The notes below the pieces were generated by a model. The model searched no databases and had not been told where the DNA came from. It worked only from the letters and a program-made list of their open reading frames with translations. DNA of 16,526 bases, taken from contig JAHEOA010000160.1 of the NCBI GenBank assembly GCA_018609825.1, positions 1 through 16,526 on the forward strand, in the 5' to 3' direction. Every line of letters starts with the position of its first letter. Positions within the stretch are counted from its first letter, which is position 1. This stretch comes from Candidatus Bipolaricaulota bacterium (GTDB lineage Bacteria > Bipolaricaulota > Bipolaricaulia > RBG-16-55-9). A program made the position numbers and the translations under genes. Below, in pieces: positions 1 through 9,019 of this stretch.

Positions 1-1
1 G

Positions 2-1606
<1,605 letters not shown>

Positions 1607-1617
1607 TCGGGAAAGAC

Positions 1618-2808
1618 ATGGTGGATCAGAGGGTCTTCACGGGCATCGCCGAGCTGTACACGCCGTTCGAGCGCGTAACAGACGCCGCTATCGCCGTGGA
1701 CAACGGACGTGTCGCCTGGGTCGGCCCGGATTCCGACCTGCCGAGAACGTATACGGAGTGGCCATTGGAGGATCTGGACGGTCGGGGCGTGTTGCCCGGA
1801 TTGGTCGACTCGCACACCCACGCCGTCTGGGCCGGCACGCGCATCGATGAATATGCCATGCGCTCGCGCGGCGCCAGCTACGAGGAGCTCATGGACGCCG
1901 GCGGCGGCATCCACGCCACGACCGAGGCCACGCAACAAGCTTCGGAAGACGAGCTCGTCGCCCTGGCCCAGGCTCGTTTGGAAAGGTTTTTGTCCCGCGG
2001 CGTCACGACCGTCGAGGTCAAGTCGGGCTACGGTATGGAGCGCGAGGCGGAACTCAAGTTGCTCCGCGCCATCCGGCGTGTCGCGGATAACGGACCGCAG
2101 CGCATCGCGTCGACGTTCTTGGCCCATCTGATTCCCCAAACGTGGGATCGGGCCGCCTACGTCGCCATGGTCGTTGAGGAGCTGATCCCGGAGGTAGCGG
2201 ATGACGATTGGGCCGAGGCCGTGGACGTCTTCTGCGACCGCGGCGCCTACACGCTTGAGGAGGCGAGGCAGGTCCTGGAAGCCGGATTGAATCTAGGGCT
2301 TTCGATCAAGGCACACACGGAGCAGCTCTCCCGCAACGGCGCCACGCAGATGGTCTCTGAACTCGGTGGCCTCTCCGCCGATCACCTGGAGAAAGCGACG
2401 GCCGAAGACTGGCTAGCGCTCGCAAGATCCGGAACCGTGGGGACGATCCTGCCCGGCGCGGCGCTGCTCTTGACACGATCATTGCCCGACGCGCGGGCGA
2501 TGTGGGACGCCGGGGTGAAGGTTGCCGTGGCGACCGATCACAATCCCGGCTCCAGCCCCGTCTACAGCCTGCCCTTGGCACTCCAGTTGGCAACGGCGCT
2601 CGGCGGGCTCAGTGTGGAAGAGTCGCTGATCGCGGGAACGGCTCACACGGCCGATGCGCTTGGGAAACCCGACCTCGGGCGCTTGGAACCGGGCGCGCAC
2701 GCCGACTTCCTCGTCACGCCGGGACCGCACGCCTTGGAACCGTTCTACCGCTGGGGCGAGGTAGCGCTGGAGCGGGCCTACGTGGCCGGTCAACCGGTCT
2801 GGCCTTGA
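1618..2808 (+). CDS. hutI: Imidazolonepropionase
   Basis: Hydrolyses 4-imidazolone-5-propionate to N-formimino-L-glutamate, the third step of histidine degradation. It is a metal-dependent amidohydrolase-fold enzyme acting in the cytoplasm. The 396-residue product is close to the usual family length (about 400-420). Visible metal and active-site motifs: DSHTHAVWAGTR (His66 and His68), KSGYG at 135-139, STFLAH with His170, KAHTEQLS with His233 and Glu235-Gln236, and VATDHNPGSSP with the metal-binding Asp307. The ATG at 1618 lies 11 bases after hutU, behind a modest GGGAAAG ribosome-binding site, which suggests one transcript or coupled translation. The last 19 bases overlap the 3' end of the opposite-strand hutG gene. 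No truncation or missing key residue was seen. Confidence 0.96.
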   Translation: MVDQRVFTGIAELYTPFERVTDAAIAVDNGRVAWVGPDSDLPRTYTEWPLEDLDGRGVLPGLVDSHTHAVWAGTRIDEYAMRSRGASYEELMDAGGGIHATTEATQQASEDELVALAQARLERFLSRGVTTVEVKSGYGMEREAELKLLRAIRRVADNGPQRIASTFLAHLIPQTWDRAAYVAMVVEELIPEVADDDWAEAVDVFCDRGAYTLEEARQVLEAGLNLGLSIKAHTEQLSRNGATQMVSELGGLSADHLEKATAEDWLALARSGTVGTILPGAALLLTRSLPDARAMWDAGVKVAVATDHNPGSSPVYSLPLALQLATALGGLSVEESLIAGTAHTADALGKPDLGRLEPGAHADFLVTPGPHALEPFYRWGEVALERAYVAGQPVWP

Positions 2809-3830
2809 TGGTTCAACCCAACGATCTTCCCGTGAACAAAACGTTGGATGGCTTCGGCGGCGACGCCCGCTGTCCGTTCCAGCTTGTCGGCTCGTTCGTC
2901 CATCGATTCGTCTCGGGACTCGTTCTCGACGATCTCGAACCAGGCCGTCTCCCGCGAAGACGTTTCGACCACATCCATCGCCTTGACCCTCGGATCTTGT
3001 GCCAGTCTCCCCACGAGATCCAGCCCTTCGGCCTTGGTGAGGCCATGGTCGTTCGGCGCGCTCACCCCGGGCGCGACGCCCGCGTCGAAGGCGTCCATGT
3101 CGAGGCTCACATAGATCACGTCCGTGCCCCGTCCGGCAACCGCCAATGCGTCGTTGACGATCGCGGCCGTTCCGTCGATGGCGACCTTCGACCGAGGCAT
3201 CACGGTCAAGTCCCGTTGCCTCGCTCGCTCTCGTAGTTGGTTATAGACGGACGAATCGCCGGGCTGGACCCCGATAGCGACCACGTTCGATCCTCTCAGA
3301 TGGACGGCCGCATCCTCCAACAGTCGCCAGAACGTGTTGCCGCTGCTGATCACATCCTCACCGCCCTCGAGGTTCCACGCCCGCAGGTCGAGGTGCGCGT
3401 CGATGTAGATAAGGCCCCATTGTCGAGCCGATGCCGGCTTCATGACGCCGCGGGCCAACGGGTAACTGACCGAGTGGTCGCCCCCGACGCCGATGGGCCA
3501 GCGGCCGTTGGCCACGATCGCTTCCGCAGCGTCCTCGATGTCAGCGTGGGCTCTCAGGGTGGCATCCAGCTGTTGCTCGATGAAACTGAAGTCGGCCCAA
3601 TGCTGGGCGTCGATCGGCAAGTTGTAATCGGCCAAATTGAGCCGCTGGAACTCGACGCCTTGCGCGATCTCCCGATGACCTCGCCCGAGAGCGTCACGGA
3701 TGGCATCCGGACCGTCGGCCGCGCCCGTCGTGCCCCGTCGATAGCGCAACATGGAGCGGATGCCGTTGTCGAAGGGACAGCCGAGGCAAACAAGCGGAAC
3801 ATGCCTCATATGCTGAGCAGGCGTTCGCAT
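2790..3830 (-). CDS. hutG: Formimidoylglutamase-like ureohydrolase
   Basis: Belongs to the arginase/agmatinase/formimidoylglutamase superfamily of binuclear-manganese hydrolases. The metal-ligand motifs are complete: GGDHS (116-120, His119), DAHLD (144-148, Asp144/His146/Asp148) and SLDMDAFD (242-249, Asp244/Asp246). The spelling DAHLDLR and the APGVSAP block after the last motif resemble formimidoylglutamase more than arginase or agmatinase. The hut neighbours support cleavage of N-formimino-L-glutamate to glutamate and formamide. Arginase or agmatinase activity cannot be excluded, especially with argF upstream. It is the last gene of a minus-strand run, 37 bases after ftcD. The ATG at 3830 has an AAAGG seven bases upstream; an in-frame ATG seven codons later has no ribosome-binding site. 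The 3' end overlaps hutI by 19 bases in convergent orientation. Length is 346 residues, slightly longer than typical HutG. Confidence 0.85.
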   Translation of the reverse strand: MRTPAQHMRHVPLVCLGCPFDNGIRSMLRYRRGTTGAADGPDAIRDALGRGHREIAQGVEFQRLNLADYNLPIDAQHWADFSFIEQQLDATLRAHADIEDAAEAIVANGRWPIGVGGDHSVSYPLARGVMKPASARQWGLIYIDAHLDLRAWNLEGGEDVISSGNTFWRLLEDAAVHLRGSNVVAIGVQPGDSSVYNQLRERARQRDLTVMPRSKVAIDGTAAIVNDALAVAGRGTDVIYVSLDMDAFDAGVAPGVSAPNDHGLTKAEGLDLVGRLAQDPRVKAMDVVETSSRETAWFEIVENESRDESMDERADKLERTAGVAAEAIQRFVHGKIVGLNHQGQTG

Positions 3831-3867
3831 GCTTCGGCCTTTGGATTCGGGATTCCGACTTGAGATC

Positions 3868-5391
3868 CTACATCCGCGATGGGGTTATCTCCTGGATCTC
3901 GGAAACAAGGTGCTGGGCTTGTTCATCCAACTCGCGAATCTCGCCCCGATAGCTTTGCGCTTCGCGCTCGTCCTGGAGACTGTCGGCGTTGATCTCAACG
4001 TTCTGCGCCGCGCCACGGACGGCAGCCAAAGCGAGATGGGCGGCCGTGCCGGCATCGCTGCCCGCGTTGGGGTTGCCGTGCTCGACGGCCACGTACGCCT
4101 GTTGCAACGTTTCAACGGCTGCTCGAGCGGTCTCTAAGGGCACGCGTATGGCTTCCCGGAACGCGTCCTGGATCGCTTCCCAACGCTCGGCGTTCTGGCC
4201 GTCCGTATCCTTGGGCATGCGGAAGGCGCCCATCACGCTCTCGAACGCCGCACGGTCCTCGTCGCTCAGTTGGGTCAACTGGGCTTTCAATCCCGACGCC
4301 CGATCGCGCACCTCGGTCATCGTCGCCTCGACCCCGGCGTACTTCTCCCGACCGACGGTCAGCTCCGCGACCATGTGGACGAGCGAAGCCGCCATCGCGC
4401 CGGAGATCGCCGCCGCGCTGCCGCCGCCCGGCGTCGGCTCACCGGAGGCGAGATCGTTGAGATACCTGTCGGGCCGAGTGGACCCTTGCCCCTCCGAGAG
4501 CCGGTTCTCCAGCACCTGCTCGTCGCGGTCGAACGCTTCCAATCGGAGATAATGGTCGGCCGTGTCGAACAGCGCGTTGGCCGGGGTCAGGCCGACGATC
4601 TCGCTTCCGACCACGGGCACGCCGTAGCGTTCGGCTTCCCGCCTGATCAGATCGAATGTCCGGAACAGCGGAGATTTCGCGTAGTTGATCAGGTTCATCG
4701 AGACCTGGACGATGCCCCGCTCCTCGATGGCAAAGCCGAGGGCTTTGACGTAGCGCAGTCCGCCGCCCGAGTGCCGCACGGATTGGGCAATCCGCTTGGC
4801 GATCTCCACGTTCCCCGTCCCGAGGTTGACGTTGTAGGCGATCAGCGGCGGCCGCGCGCCGACGGCGGTCGCGCCGGCTGTTCCCATCCGTGCGGGGCCG
4901 TAGTCGGGAGCCTGATCGGGGTTGGTCTCGATCTCGTCCTTGATGCCCTCATACTCGCCGCGGCGCACGTCGGCCAGGTTCTGTCGATCGGGCCGGGTGG
5001 CCGCTTCCTCGTAGAGATAGACGGGGATTGCCAATTCCTCGCCGATGCGCTGCCCCACCTCGGTGGCGAGCTCCACACACGCCTCCATCGTCACGCCAGC
5101 GATGGGCACGAACGGCACGACGTCGGCCGCCCCCATGCGGGGATGTTCGCCCTCGTGGTCCTCCAGGTTGATGAGCTTGGACGCCTGATCGACGGCCGCG
5201 AACGCGGCCTTGGAAACGGCTTCGGCATCGCCCACAAAGCTGACCACGGAACGGTTGTGATCGGCATCCATCTGAACGTCCAGGACCTGAACCGGCGCGG
5301 CGCCCTGGATCGCCGCCACGATCGGGTCGACGATCTCTTGGCGTCGGCCCTCGCTGAAGTTCGGGACACATTCGACGATCTGGCGAGCCAA
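3868..5391 (-). CDS. ftcD: Bifunctional glutamate formiminotransferase / formiminotetrahydrofolate cyclodeaminase
   Basis: The transferase half moves the formimino group from FIGLU to tetrahydrofolate, releasing glutamate. The cyclodeaminase half converts formimino-THF to methenyl-THF and ammonia. The first domain spans about residues 1-300. It starts QIVECVPNFSEGRR and has DADHNRSVVSFVG and GEHPRMGAADVVPF, whose His83 aligns with the catalytic His of mammalian FTCD. The second domain, about 308-507, opens with LASGEPTPGGGSAAA. I chose the TTG at 5391-5389 as the start: AAGGAGG (plus-strand 5397-5403) sits five bases before it, and the product then begins just before the conserved IVECVPNFSEG. 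An in-frame ATG at 5439 would add 16 uncharacteristic residues and overlap the upstream gene by 32 bases. The 507-residue length fits a full fusion. The gap to the upstream NTPase gene is 16 bases. Confidence 0.95.
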   Translation of the reverse strand: MARQIVECVPNFSEGRRQEIVDPIVAAIQGAAPVQVLDVQMDADHNRSVVSFVGDAEAVSKAAFAAVDQASKLINLEDHEGEHPRMGAADVVPFVPIAGVTMEACVELATEVGQRIGEELAIPVYLYEEAATRPDRQNLADVRRGEYEGIKDEIETNPDQAPDYGPARMGTAGATAVGARPPLIAYNVNLGTGNVEIAKRIAQSVRHSGGGLRYVKALGFAIEERGIVQVSMNLINYAKSPLFRTFDLIRREAERYGVPVVGSEIVGLTPANALFDTADHYLRLEAFDRDEQVLENRLSEGQGSTRPDRYLNDLASGEPTPGGGSAAAISGAMAASLVHMVAELTVGREKYAGVEATMTEVRDRASGLKAQLTQLSDEDRAAFESVMGAFRMPKDTDGQNAERWEAIQDAFREAIRVPLETARAAVETLQQAYVAVEHGNPNAGSDAGTAAHLALAAVRGAAQNVEINADSLQDEREAQSYRGEIRELDEQAQHLVSEIQEITPSRM

Positions 5392-5396
5392 AAAGT

Positions 5397-5403
5397 CCTC
5401 CTT
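5397..5403 (-). promoter_or_regulatory. Ribosome-binding site that fixes the ftcD TTG start
   Basis: The minus strand reads AAGGAGG, then five bases, then TTG. This is a near-consensus Shine-Dalgarno sequence at ideal spacing. It lies just past the stop codon of the upstream NTPase gene, while the alternative ATG at 5439 has nothing comparable. It therefore supports a TTG initiation codon. Confidence 0.8.
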
Positions 5404-5407
5404 CCCA

Positions 5408-5932
5408 CTAGCCCCGCTGGAGGCGACGCAGTCGCTCATGGACAGCGTCGTAGATCTCGTCGCGGTTGTTCGCGGTCAGTTCGTAGACCTCACAGTCCTT
5501 GCGGATCCGGGTCATCAAGGGATGGCGCTGGCGGCCCTTGAACGTGGCCAGCGTCGGACCCTCGCTGTCGAGGGCGGACTGGGCAACTTCCACAAACGCC
5601 GGACTTTTCAGTTCCATGGGGGCGATCTCGTCGACGATGACCAGCTCGGCCTCGGCAAGCGCCCGCTCGATCGCGGGAACGGCCACCCGTTCGAGATCGT
5701 CGAGATGGACACGATACTTGCCGACGCGCGGGCCGGGATCACGATCGCCCGATGCCAACGTCCCCTCGGTCCCAGTCGCGATATCGCGTATCGAAAAGCC
5801 CGTCCGTTTCCCGTTAGCACCCCGGACCTCTTGGGTGAGGATACCGCCGATGGTCAGATCCAATGTCTCGACGAGCCGCTGACAGAGCGTCGTCTTCCCC
5901 GATCCCGGCGGTCCGGTCAGAGCCAGCTTCAT
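5408..5932 (-). CDS. THEP1-type nucleoside triphosphatase
   Basis: A 174-residue P-loop NTPase of the THEP1 / NTPase_1 family, the group typified by small thermophile and archaeal enzymes that hydrolyse nucleoside triphosphates in vitro. The physiological role of the family is poorly known. Seen motifs: Walker A GPPGSGKT at residues 7-14, a Walker B strand LVIVDEIAPMEL at about 97-108, and the family-typical GGILTQEVR near 29-37 and TLATFKGRQRHPL further on. Length matches the family. The ATG at 5932 lies five bases after the stop of the nif3-like gene, and ftcD starts 16 bases downstream, so it sits inside a tight operon. Why such an NTPase lies among histidine-degradation genes is unclear. 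Gene neighbourhood alone does not show that it acts in that pathway. Confidence 0.9.
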   Translation of the reverse strand: MKLALTGPPGSGKTTLCQRLVETLDLTIGGILTQEVRGANGKRTGFSIRDIATGTEGTLASGDRDPGPRVGKYRVHLDDLERVAVPAIERALAEAELVIVDEIAPMELKSPAFVEVAQSALDSEGPTLATFKGRQRHPLMTRIRKDCEVYELTANNRDEIYDAVHERLRRLQRG

Positions 5933-5937
5933 GGCGC

Positions 5938-6690
5938 TTACGTCGGGAAGGGATGGTCGATAAACGTGTGCGCCAGATCGAACCGCTCCCGCAGGTGCTC
6001 GCCCAAGGCATGGGGCCCGAACGTCTCGGTCGCGTAGTGGCCGCCCAGGATGAGATTGACCCCGTACTCCTCGGCGGCGACGGCCTCGGGATGCTTGGCC
6101 TCGCCGGTGATGAACGCATCCAGGTCACGCTCGTGGGCCTCATGGATGAACTTGCCGGCGCCGCCCGTGACGAGGCCGAGTCGACTGATGTGATCCGGCC
6201 CTTGGGCGATGCCGAGCACGTGATGGCCCAACAGCCCCTGTATGCGGCCGATCAGCTCGTGGCGTCGGATATCGACCTCGGCCCAGAGGCCCAGTTCCAG
6301 TTCGTCGTCCGTCCCGAATCGGCCCGACGGCTCGAAGCCGAGTCGGTTCAACAACACCGCGTTGTTGCCGACCTCCGGATGGACGTCGAGCGGCAGATGC
6401 GCGGAGTAGAGCGCCATGCCGTGATCGATGAGGGCTTTGAACGGCCGCATTCGGACTCCCGTCAGCGGCTGGAGCCCGCCCCAGAACAGCCCGTGGTGGA
6501 CGATCATCAGGTCGGCCTCGCGATCGATGGCTTCCCGAATCGTTGCCGTGCAGGCGTCGGTCGCCGTGGCGATCGTCCGGACGTCGCGCGTTCCCTCGAC
6601 TTGAAGCCCGTTGAGCGCCACGGGCGCGTCGGGCACCTCGTCGATGCTCAGGTACTCATCGAGGTAGTCGATCAGTTGGCTCAGTTCCAT
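5938..6690 (-). CDS. Nif3-like dinuclear metal centre protein
   Basis: A 250-residue member of the Nif3 / GTP cyclohydrolase I type 2 (YbgI-like) family, toroidal hexamers with a two-metal centre and uncertain cellular function. The expected metal ligands are visible: VHHGLFW with His65 and His66, SAHLPLD with Asp102, and GGHYATETFG with His218 and Glu222. The short, uninterrupted length fits the simple form of the family without the extra PII-like insertion. I start it at the ATG at 6690-6688, where MELSQLIDYLDEYL looks like the family N terminus. The open frame extends upstream, but only as an arginine-rich shadow of argF. The start is two bases after the argF stop and the 3' end is five bases from the next start, so translation is probably coupled. 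Confidence 0.92.
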   Translation of the reverse strand: MELSQLIDYLDEYLSIDEVPDAPVALNGLQVEGTRDVRTIATATDACTATIREAIDREADLMIVHHGLFWGGLQPLTGVRMRPFKALIDHGMALYSAHLPLDVHPEVGNNAVLLNRLGFEPSGRFGTDDELELGLWAEVDIRRHELIGRIQGLLGHHVLGIAQGPDHISRLGLVTGGAGKFIHEAHERDLDAFITGEAKHPEAVAAEEYGVNLILGGHYATETFGPHALGEHLRERFDLAHTFIDHPFPT

Positions 6691-6692
6691 CG

Positions 6693-7604
6693 TTAGCTCA
6701 TCAGTCGGGCCATGACGGCGTTCTGAGCGTGCATTCGGTTTTCGGCTTGGTCGAAGATCACGCCCTGCGCGCCGTGGGCGACTTCGTGTGAAATTTCTTC
6801 GTCGTAGTGGGCCGGCAGGCAGTGCATGACGATAGCGGCCGGATGGGCCATCCCGAGCAACTGCTTGTGGACGCGGAAGCCCTTGAAGGCGTGCGTCTTC
6901 TCCTCGGCGACGGCCTCTTGTCCCATGGAGGCCCAGACGTCGGTGTAGATCACGTCGGCGTCGTCCACTGCCTCGTGCGGATCGTGGGTCAACTCGACCT
7001 TCGGCCCCCATTGGCGCCCGTAATCGACGATGTCCTCATCGGGCTCAAAGCCTTCCGGTGTGGCGATGGATAAGTTCAGGCCCATCTTGGGTCCCGCTTG
7101 CAGCCAGGAGTGACAGACGTTGTTGCCGTCGCCGACCCAGGCCAGCGTCAGCCCCTCAATTTGGCGCTTGTGCTCCCAGATCGTCAGGAGATCGCCCAGC
7201 ACTTGGCAGGGATGCTCACGATCGGACAGCCCATTGATGACGGGCACATCCGCGTACGTCGCCAGATCTTGAACAATATCGTGGCCGAAGACGCGGGCCA
7301 TGATCCCGTCGGCGTAGCGGGCGAGCACCATGGCGATGTCCTCGGTGGTCTCGCGCTCGCCGAGCTTGATGTCGCTCGGCGCAAGGTAGATGGCGTGGCC
7401 GCCGAGCATGGTCATGCCCGTCTCGAATGAGACTCGCGTGCGCAACGACGGCTTCTGGAAGATCATGGCGAGCGTCTTGTTGCGGAGCAGATCGTGCCCA
7501 TGGCCCGTCTTGTGCTCGATCTTGAGTTGGCGGGCGGTCTCCAGGTCATTCCACAGTTCGGTGCGGCTGAGGTCGGCCAATGAGACAAGGTCTTTGGCGG
7601 TCAT
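6693..7604 (-). CDS. argF: Ornithine carbamoyltransferase
   Basis: Transfers the carbamoyl group from carbamoyl phosphate to ornithine to make citrulline in arginine biosynthesis; a catabolic role in the reverse direction is possible. The 303-residue product has the normal family length. Carbamoyl-phosphate motifs are SLRTR at 53-57 and HPCQ at 131-134. Ornithine-site motifs are DVWASMGQE at 222-230 (with the SMG loop) and HCLPAH at 261-266. These favour ornithine over aspartate carbamoyltransferase. It is the first gene of the minus-strand run that continues into nif3, the NTPase, ftcD and hutG. A GGAGG lies 14 bases before the ATG, farther than usual, and no alternative start is better placed. 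No other arginine-biosynthesis gene is present in the window. Anabolic ArgF is the more likely role, but the histidine context leaves this open. Confidence 0.95.
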   Translation of the reverse strand: MTAKDLVSLADLSRTELWNDLETARQLKIEHKTGHGHDLLRNKTLAMIFQKPSLRTRVSFETGMTMLGGHAIYLAPSDIKLGERETTEDIAMVLARYADGIMARVFGHDIVQDLATYADVPVINGLSDREHPCQVLGDLLTIWEHKRQIEGLTLAWVGDGNNVCHSWLQAGPKMGLNLSIATPEGFEPDEDIVDYGRQWGPKVELTHDPHEAVDDADVIYTDVWASMGQEAVAEEKTHAFKGFRVHKQLLGMAHPAAIVMHCLPAHYDEEISHEVAHGAQGVIFDQAENRMHAQNAVMARLMS

Positions 7605-7736
7605 GACGATTGAAACGCCCTCCTCAACGGGAGCTTAGCACAGCCACGGACGCGGGGTCCAACGCCATCGGACCCGCCTCGACTTGTTGGTTGGGAAGGA
7701 ATCCGCTAAGTTAACGGACTCAATGAGGGGGCATCG
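7605..7736. promoter_or_regulatory. Divergent intergenic region between argF operon and small membrane gene
   Basis: This 132-base gap must hold the promoter for the five-gene minus-strand operon and probably one for the plus-strand side. Candidate boxes are poor. On the minus strand there is TTGGAC followed about 16 bases later by TGCTAA. On the plus strand there is TTGTTG followed 17 bases later by TAAGTT. A short inverted repeat, GGGTCC (7655-7660) and GGACCC (7670-7675) with a nine-base spacer, lies in the middle. It could be an operator or nothing. No exact ARG-box or HutC-type site was recognised. Confidence 0.35.
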
Positions 7737-7973
7737 ATGGTCGCGATCCTGGAAGCGTTCATCTATGGGCTGCTATGGGTCGTCGCGCACGTCCTCTGTT
7801 ATGCCGCGGGGGAGCTGATCCTCTGGGCGGTCACGCTCGGCCGCCACCGCCCGCGGCTGACCCGAAAGGACGCGACCGAAACCCGATCTTCATTGTTGGA
7901 GGAGCTCAGCTTCTACGTCGGGCTGGCCTTCTGGATCGTCGTGATCGGGCTGGTCGTCGGGGTCGTCCTCTGA
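7737..7973 (+). CDS. Small two-helix membrane protein, unknown function
   Basis: A 78-residue protein that I do not recognise. It has two clear hydrophobic segments, about residues 2-35 (rich in Leu, Val, Ala and Trp) and 57-78, separated by a basic stretch around RHRPRLTRKD. That pattern suggests a helical hairpin with the charged loop in the cytoplasm. The start is well supported: GAGGGGG lies five bases before the ATG. It is alone between two promoter regions, divergent from argF and about 137 bases upstream of the aminotransferase gene, which has its own promoter. The coding call rests on the ribosome-binding site and the membrane-protein composition, not on homology. Confidence 0.7.
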   Translation: MVAILEAFIYGLLWVVAHVLCYAAGELILWAVTLGRHRPRLTRKDATETRSSLLEELSFYVGLAFWIVVIGLVVGVVL

Positions 7974-7992
7974 TCGCGCATGATCCCGTCTG

Positions 7993-8022
7993 TTGACACC
8001 CCAAGTTTTCCGCCGCTATAGT
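7993..8022 (+). promoter_or_regulatory. Sigma70-like promoter for the aminotransferase gene
   Basis: A perfect -35 box TTGACA (7993-7998) and a -10 box TATAGT (8017-8022) are separated by 18 bases. Transcription would start near 8029, giving a leader of about 80 bases before the ATG at 8111. It is the best housekeeping-type promoter in the window apart from the HxlR site. It probably drives the plus-strand run from the aminotransferase through rsmD. Confidence 0.65.
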
Positions 8023-8031
8023 GCATTCGTC

Positions 8032-8069
8032 ATTTGTCCAGACCCATGCGGCAAAACGCGATTTGTCCA
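8032..8069 (+). repeat. Nine-base direct repeat in the aminotransferase leader
   Basis: ATTTGTCCA occurs at 8032-8040 and again at 8061-8069, 29 bases from start to start. Both copies lie just downstream of the predicted transcription start. They could be half-sites for a regulator or a chance repeat; nothing else in the leader distinguishes these options. Confidence 0.35.
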
Positions 8070-8110
8070 TCCACGATCAGCGCACCGCCCCGCAACGGAA
8101 GGAGGGCGTC

Positions 8111-8989
8111 ATGAAGGTCTATATGAATGGCGAATTCGTCGAGGAGGGCGAGGCCAGCGTCAGCGTATTCGACCACGGCCTGCTCTATGGCGACGGCGTC
8201 TTTGAGGGGATCCGCGCCTACGAGGGCTACGTGTTCAAGCTGGAAGAGCACCTCGATCGTCTGTATGACAGCGCCAAGGCGATCGAACTGGAGATCCCAC
8301 TCTCTCGAAACGAGATGCGTGAGGCAATCTTAGAAACCTTGCGGGCCAACGAGGTCGACACGGCCTATATTCGCCCGGTCGTGACCCGCGGCGTCGGGGA
8401 CCTCGGGATCGATCCCACCAAGTGCAAGCAGGGGGCCTCGGTGGTCATCATCACCAAGGAGTGGAAGTCGCTCTACCCCGAAGAGGTCTACCAGAAGGGC
8501 ATGAGCGCGGCGGTCGTCTCCACGCGAGTGAAATCCCCCGAGAGCCTCCCGCCCAGCGTCAAGTCGCTCAACTACCTGGCCAACATTCTGGCCCGCATTG
8601 AGGCGAATCACTTGGGCGTCGACGAGGGGATCATGCTCGACCCGAACGGCTTCGTCGCCGAAGGGACCGCCGACAACTTCTTCATGATCAAGGACGGCGT
8701 CCTCTACACGCCGCCGGTGGTGAGCAACCTGCCCGGCATCACGCGAGCGTCCGTCGTTGAACTGGCGCAACAGGCCGGCTATGACGTGATCGAACAGTTC
8801 TTCGGCGTCGCCCAGCTCTACATGGCCGACGAAATGTTCCTGACGGGCACGGCCGCCGAGATCGCACCCATCGTCCGAGTCAACAAGCGGGCCATCGGCG
8901 ACGGCACGCCGGGACCGATCACGCATGATCTGCGCGAGCGCTTCATGGCGATCACCGGCACGCCCGAGACCGGCACGCCGATCCGTTAA
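8111..8989 (+). CDS. ilvE: Branched-chain amino acid aminotransferase (class IV PLP)
   Basis: Transfers amino groups between glutamate and the 2-oxo acids of leucine, isoleucine and valine; the last step of their synthesis or the first of their breakdown. The 292-residue protein has the class IV fold signatures: [19 protein letters not shown] at about 17-35, [14 protein letters not shown] with the PLP lysine at about Lys151, and [19 protein letters not shown]. The FEGIR and NYLANI spellings favour a branched-chain enzyme over D-amino-acid transaminase or aminodeoxychorismate lyase, although substrate range in this fold is hard to read. The start at 8111 is supported by AAGGAGG five bases upstream (8099-8105). 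The frame is open further upstream, but that extension lies over the promoter. The next gene starts 30 bases after the stop. Confidence 0.92.
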   Translation: MKVYMNGEFVEEGEASVSVFDHGLLYGDGVFEGIRAYEGYVFKLEEHLDRLYDSAKAIELEIPLSRNEMREAILETLRANEVDTAYIRPVVTRGVGDLGIDPTKCKQGASVVIITKEWKSLYPEEVYQKGMSAAVVSTRVKSPESLPPSVKSLNYLANILARIEANHLGVDEGIMLDPNGFVAEGTADNFFMIKDGVLYTPPVVSNLPGITRASVVELAQQAGYDVIEQFFGVAQLYMADEMFLTGTAAEIAPIVRVNKRAIGDGTPGPITHDLRERFMAITGTPETGTPIR

Positions 8990-9019
8990 GCATTGACCTT
9001 GGAAAGGGAGCCCATCGCC

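Noticed and set aside
4270..5541. 423-codon plus-strand frame opposite ftcD
   Set aside because: Antisense shadow of a well-supported bifunctional gene; Arg/His/Gly-rich composition typical of such shadows.
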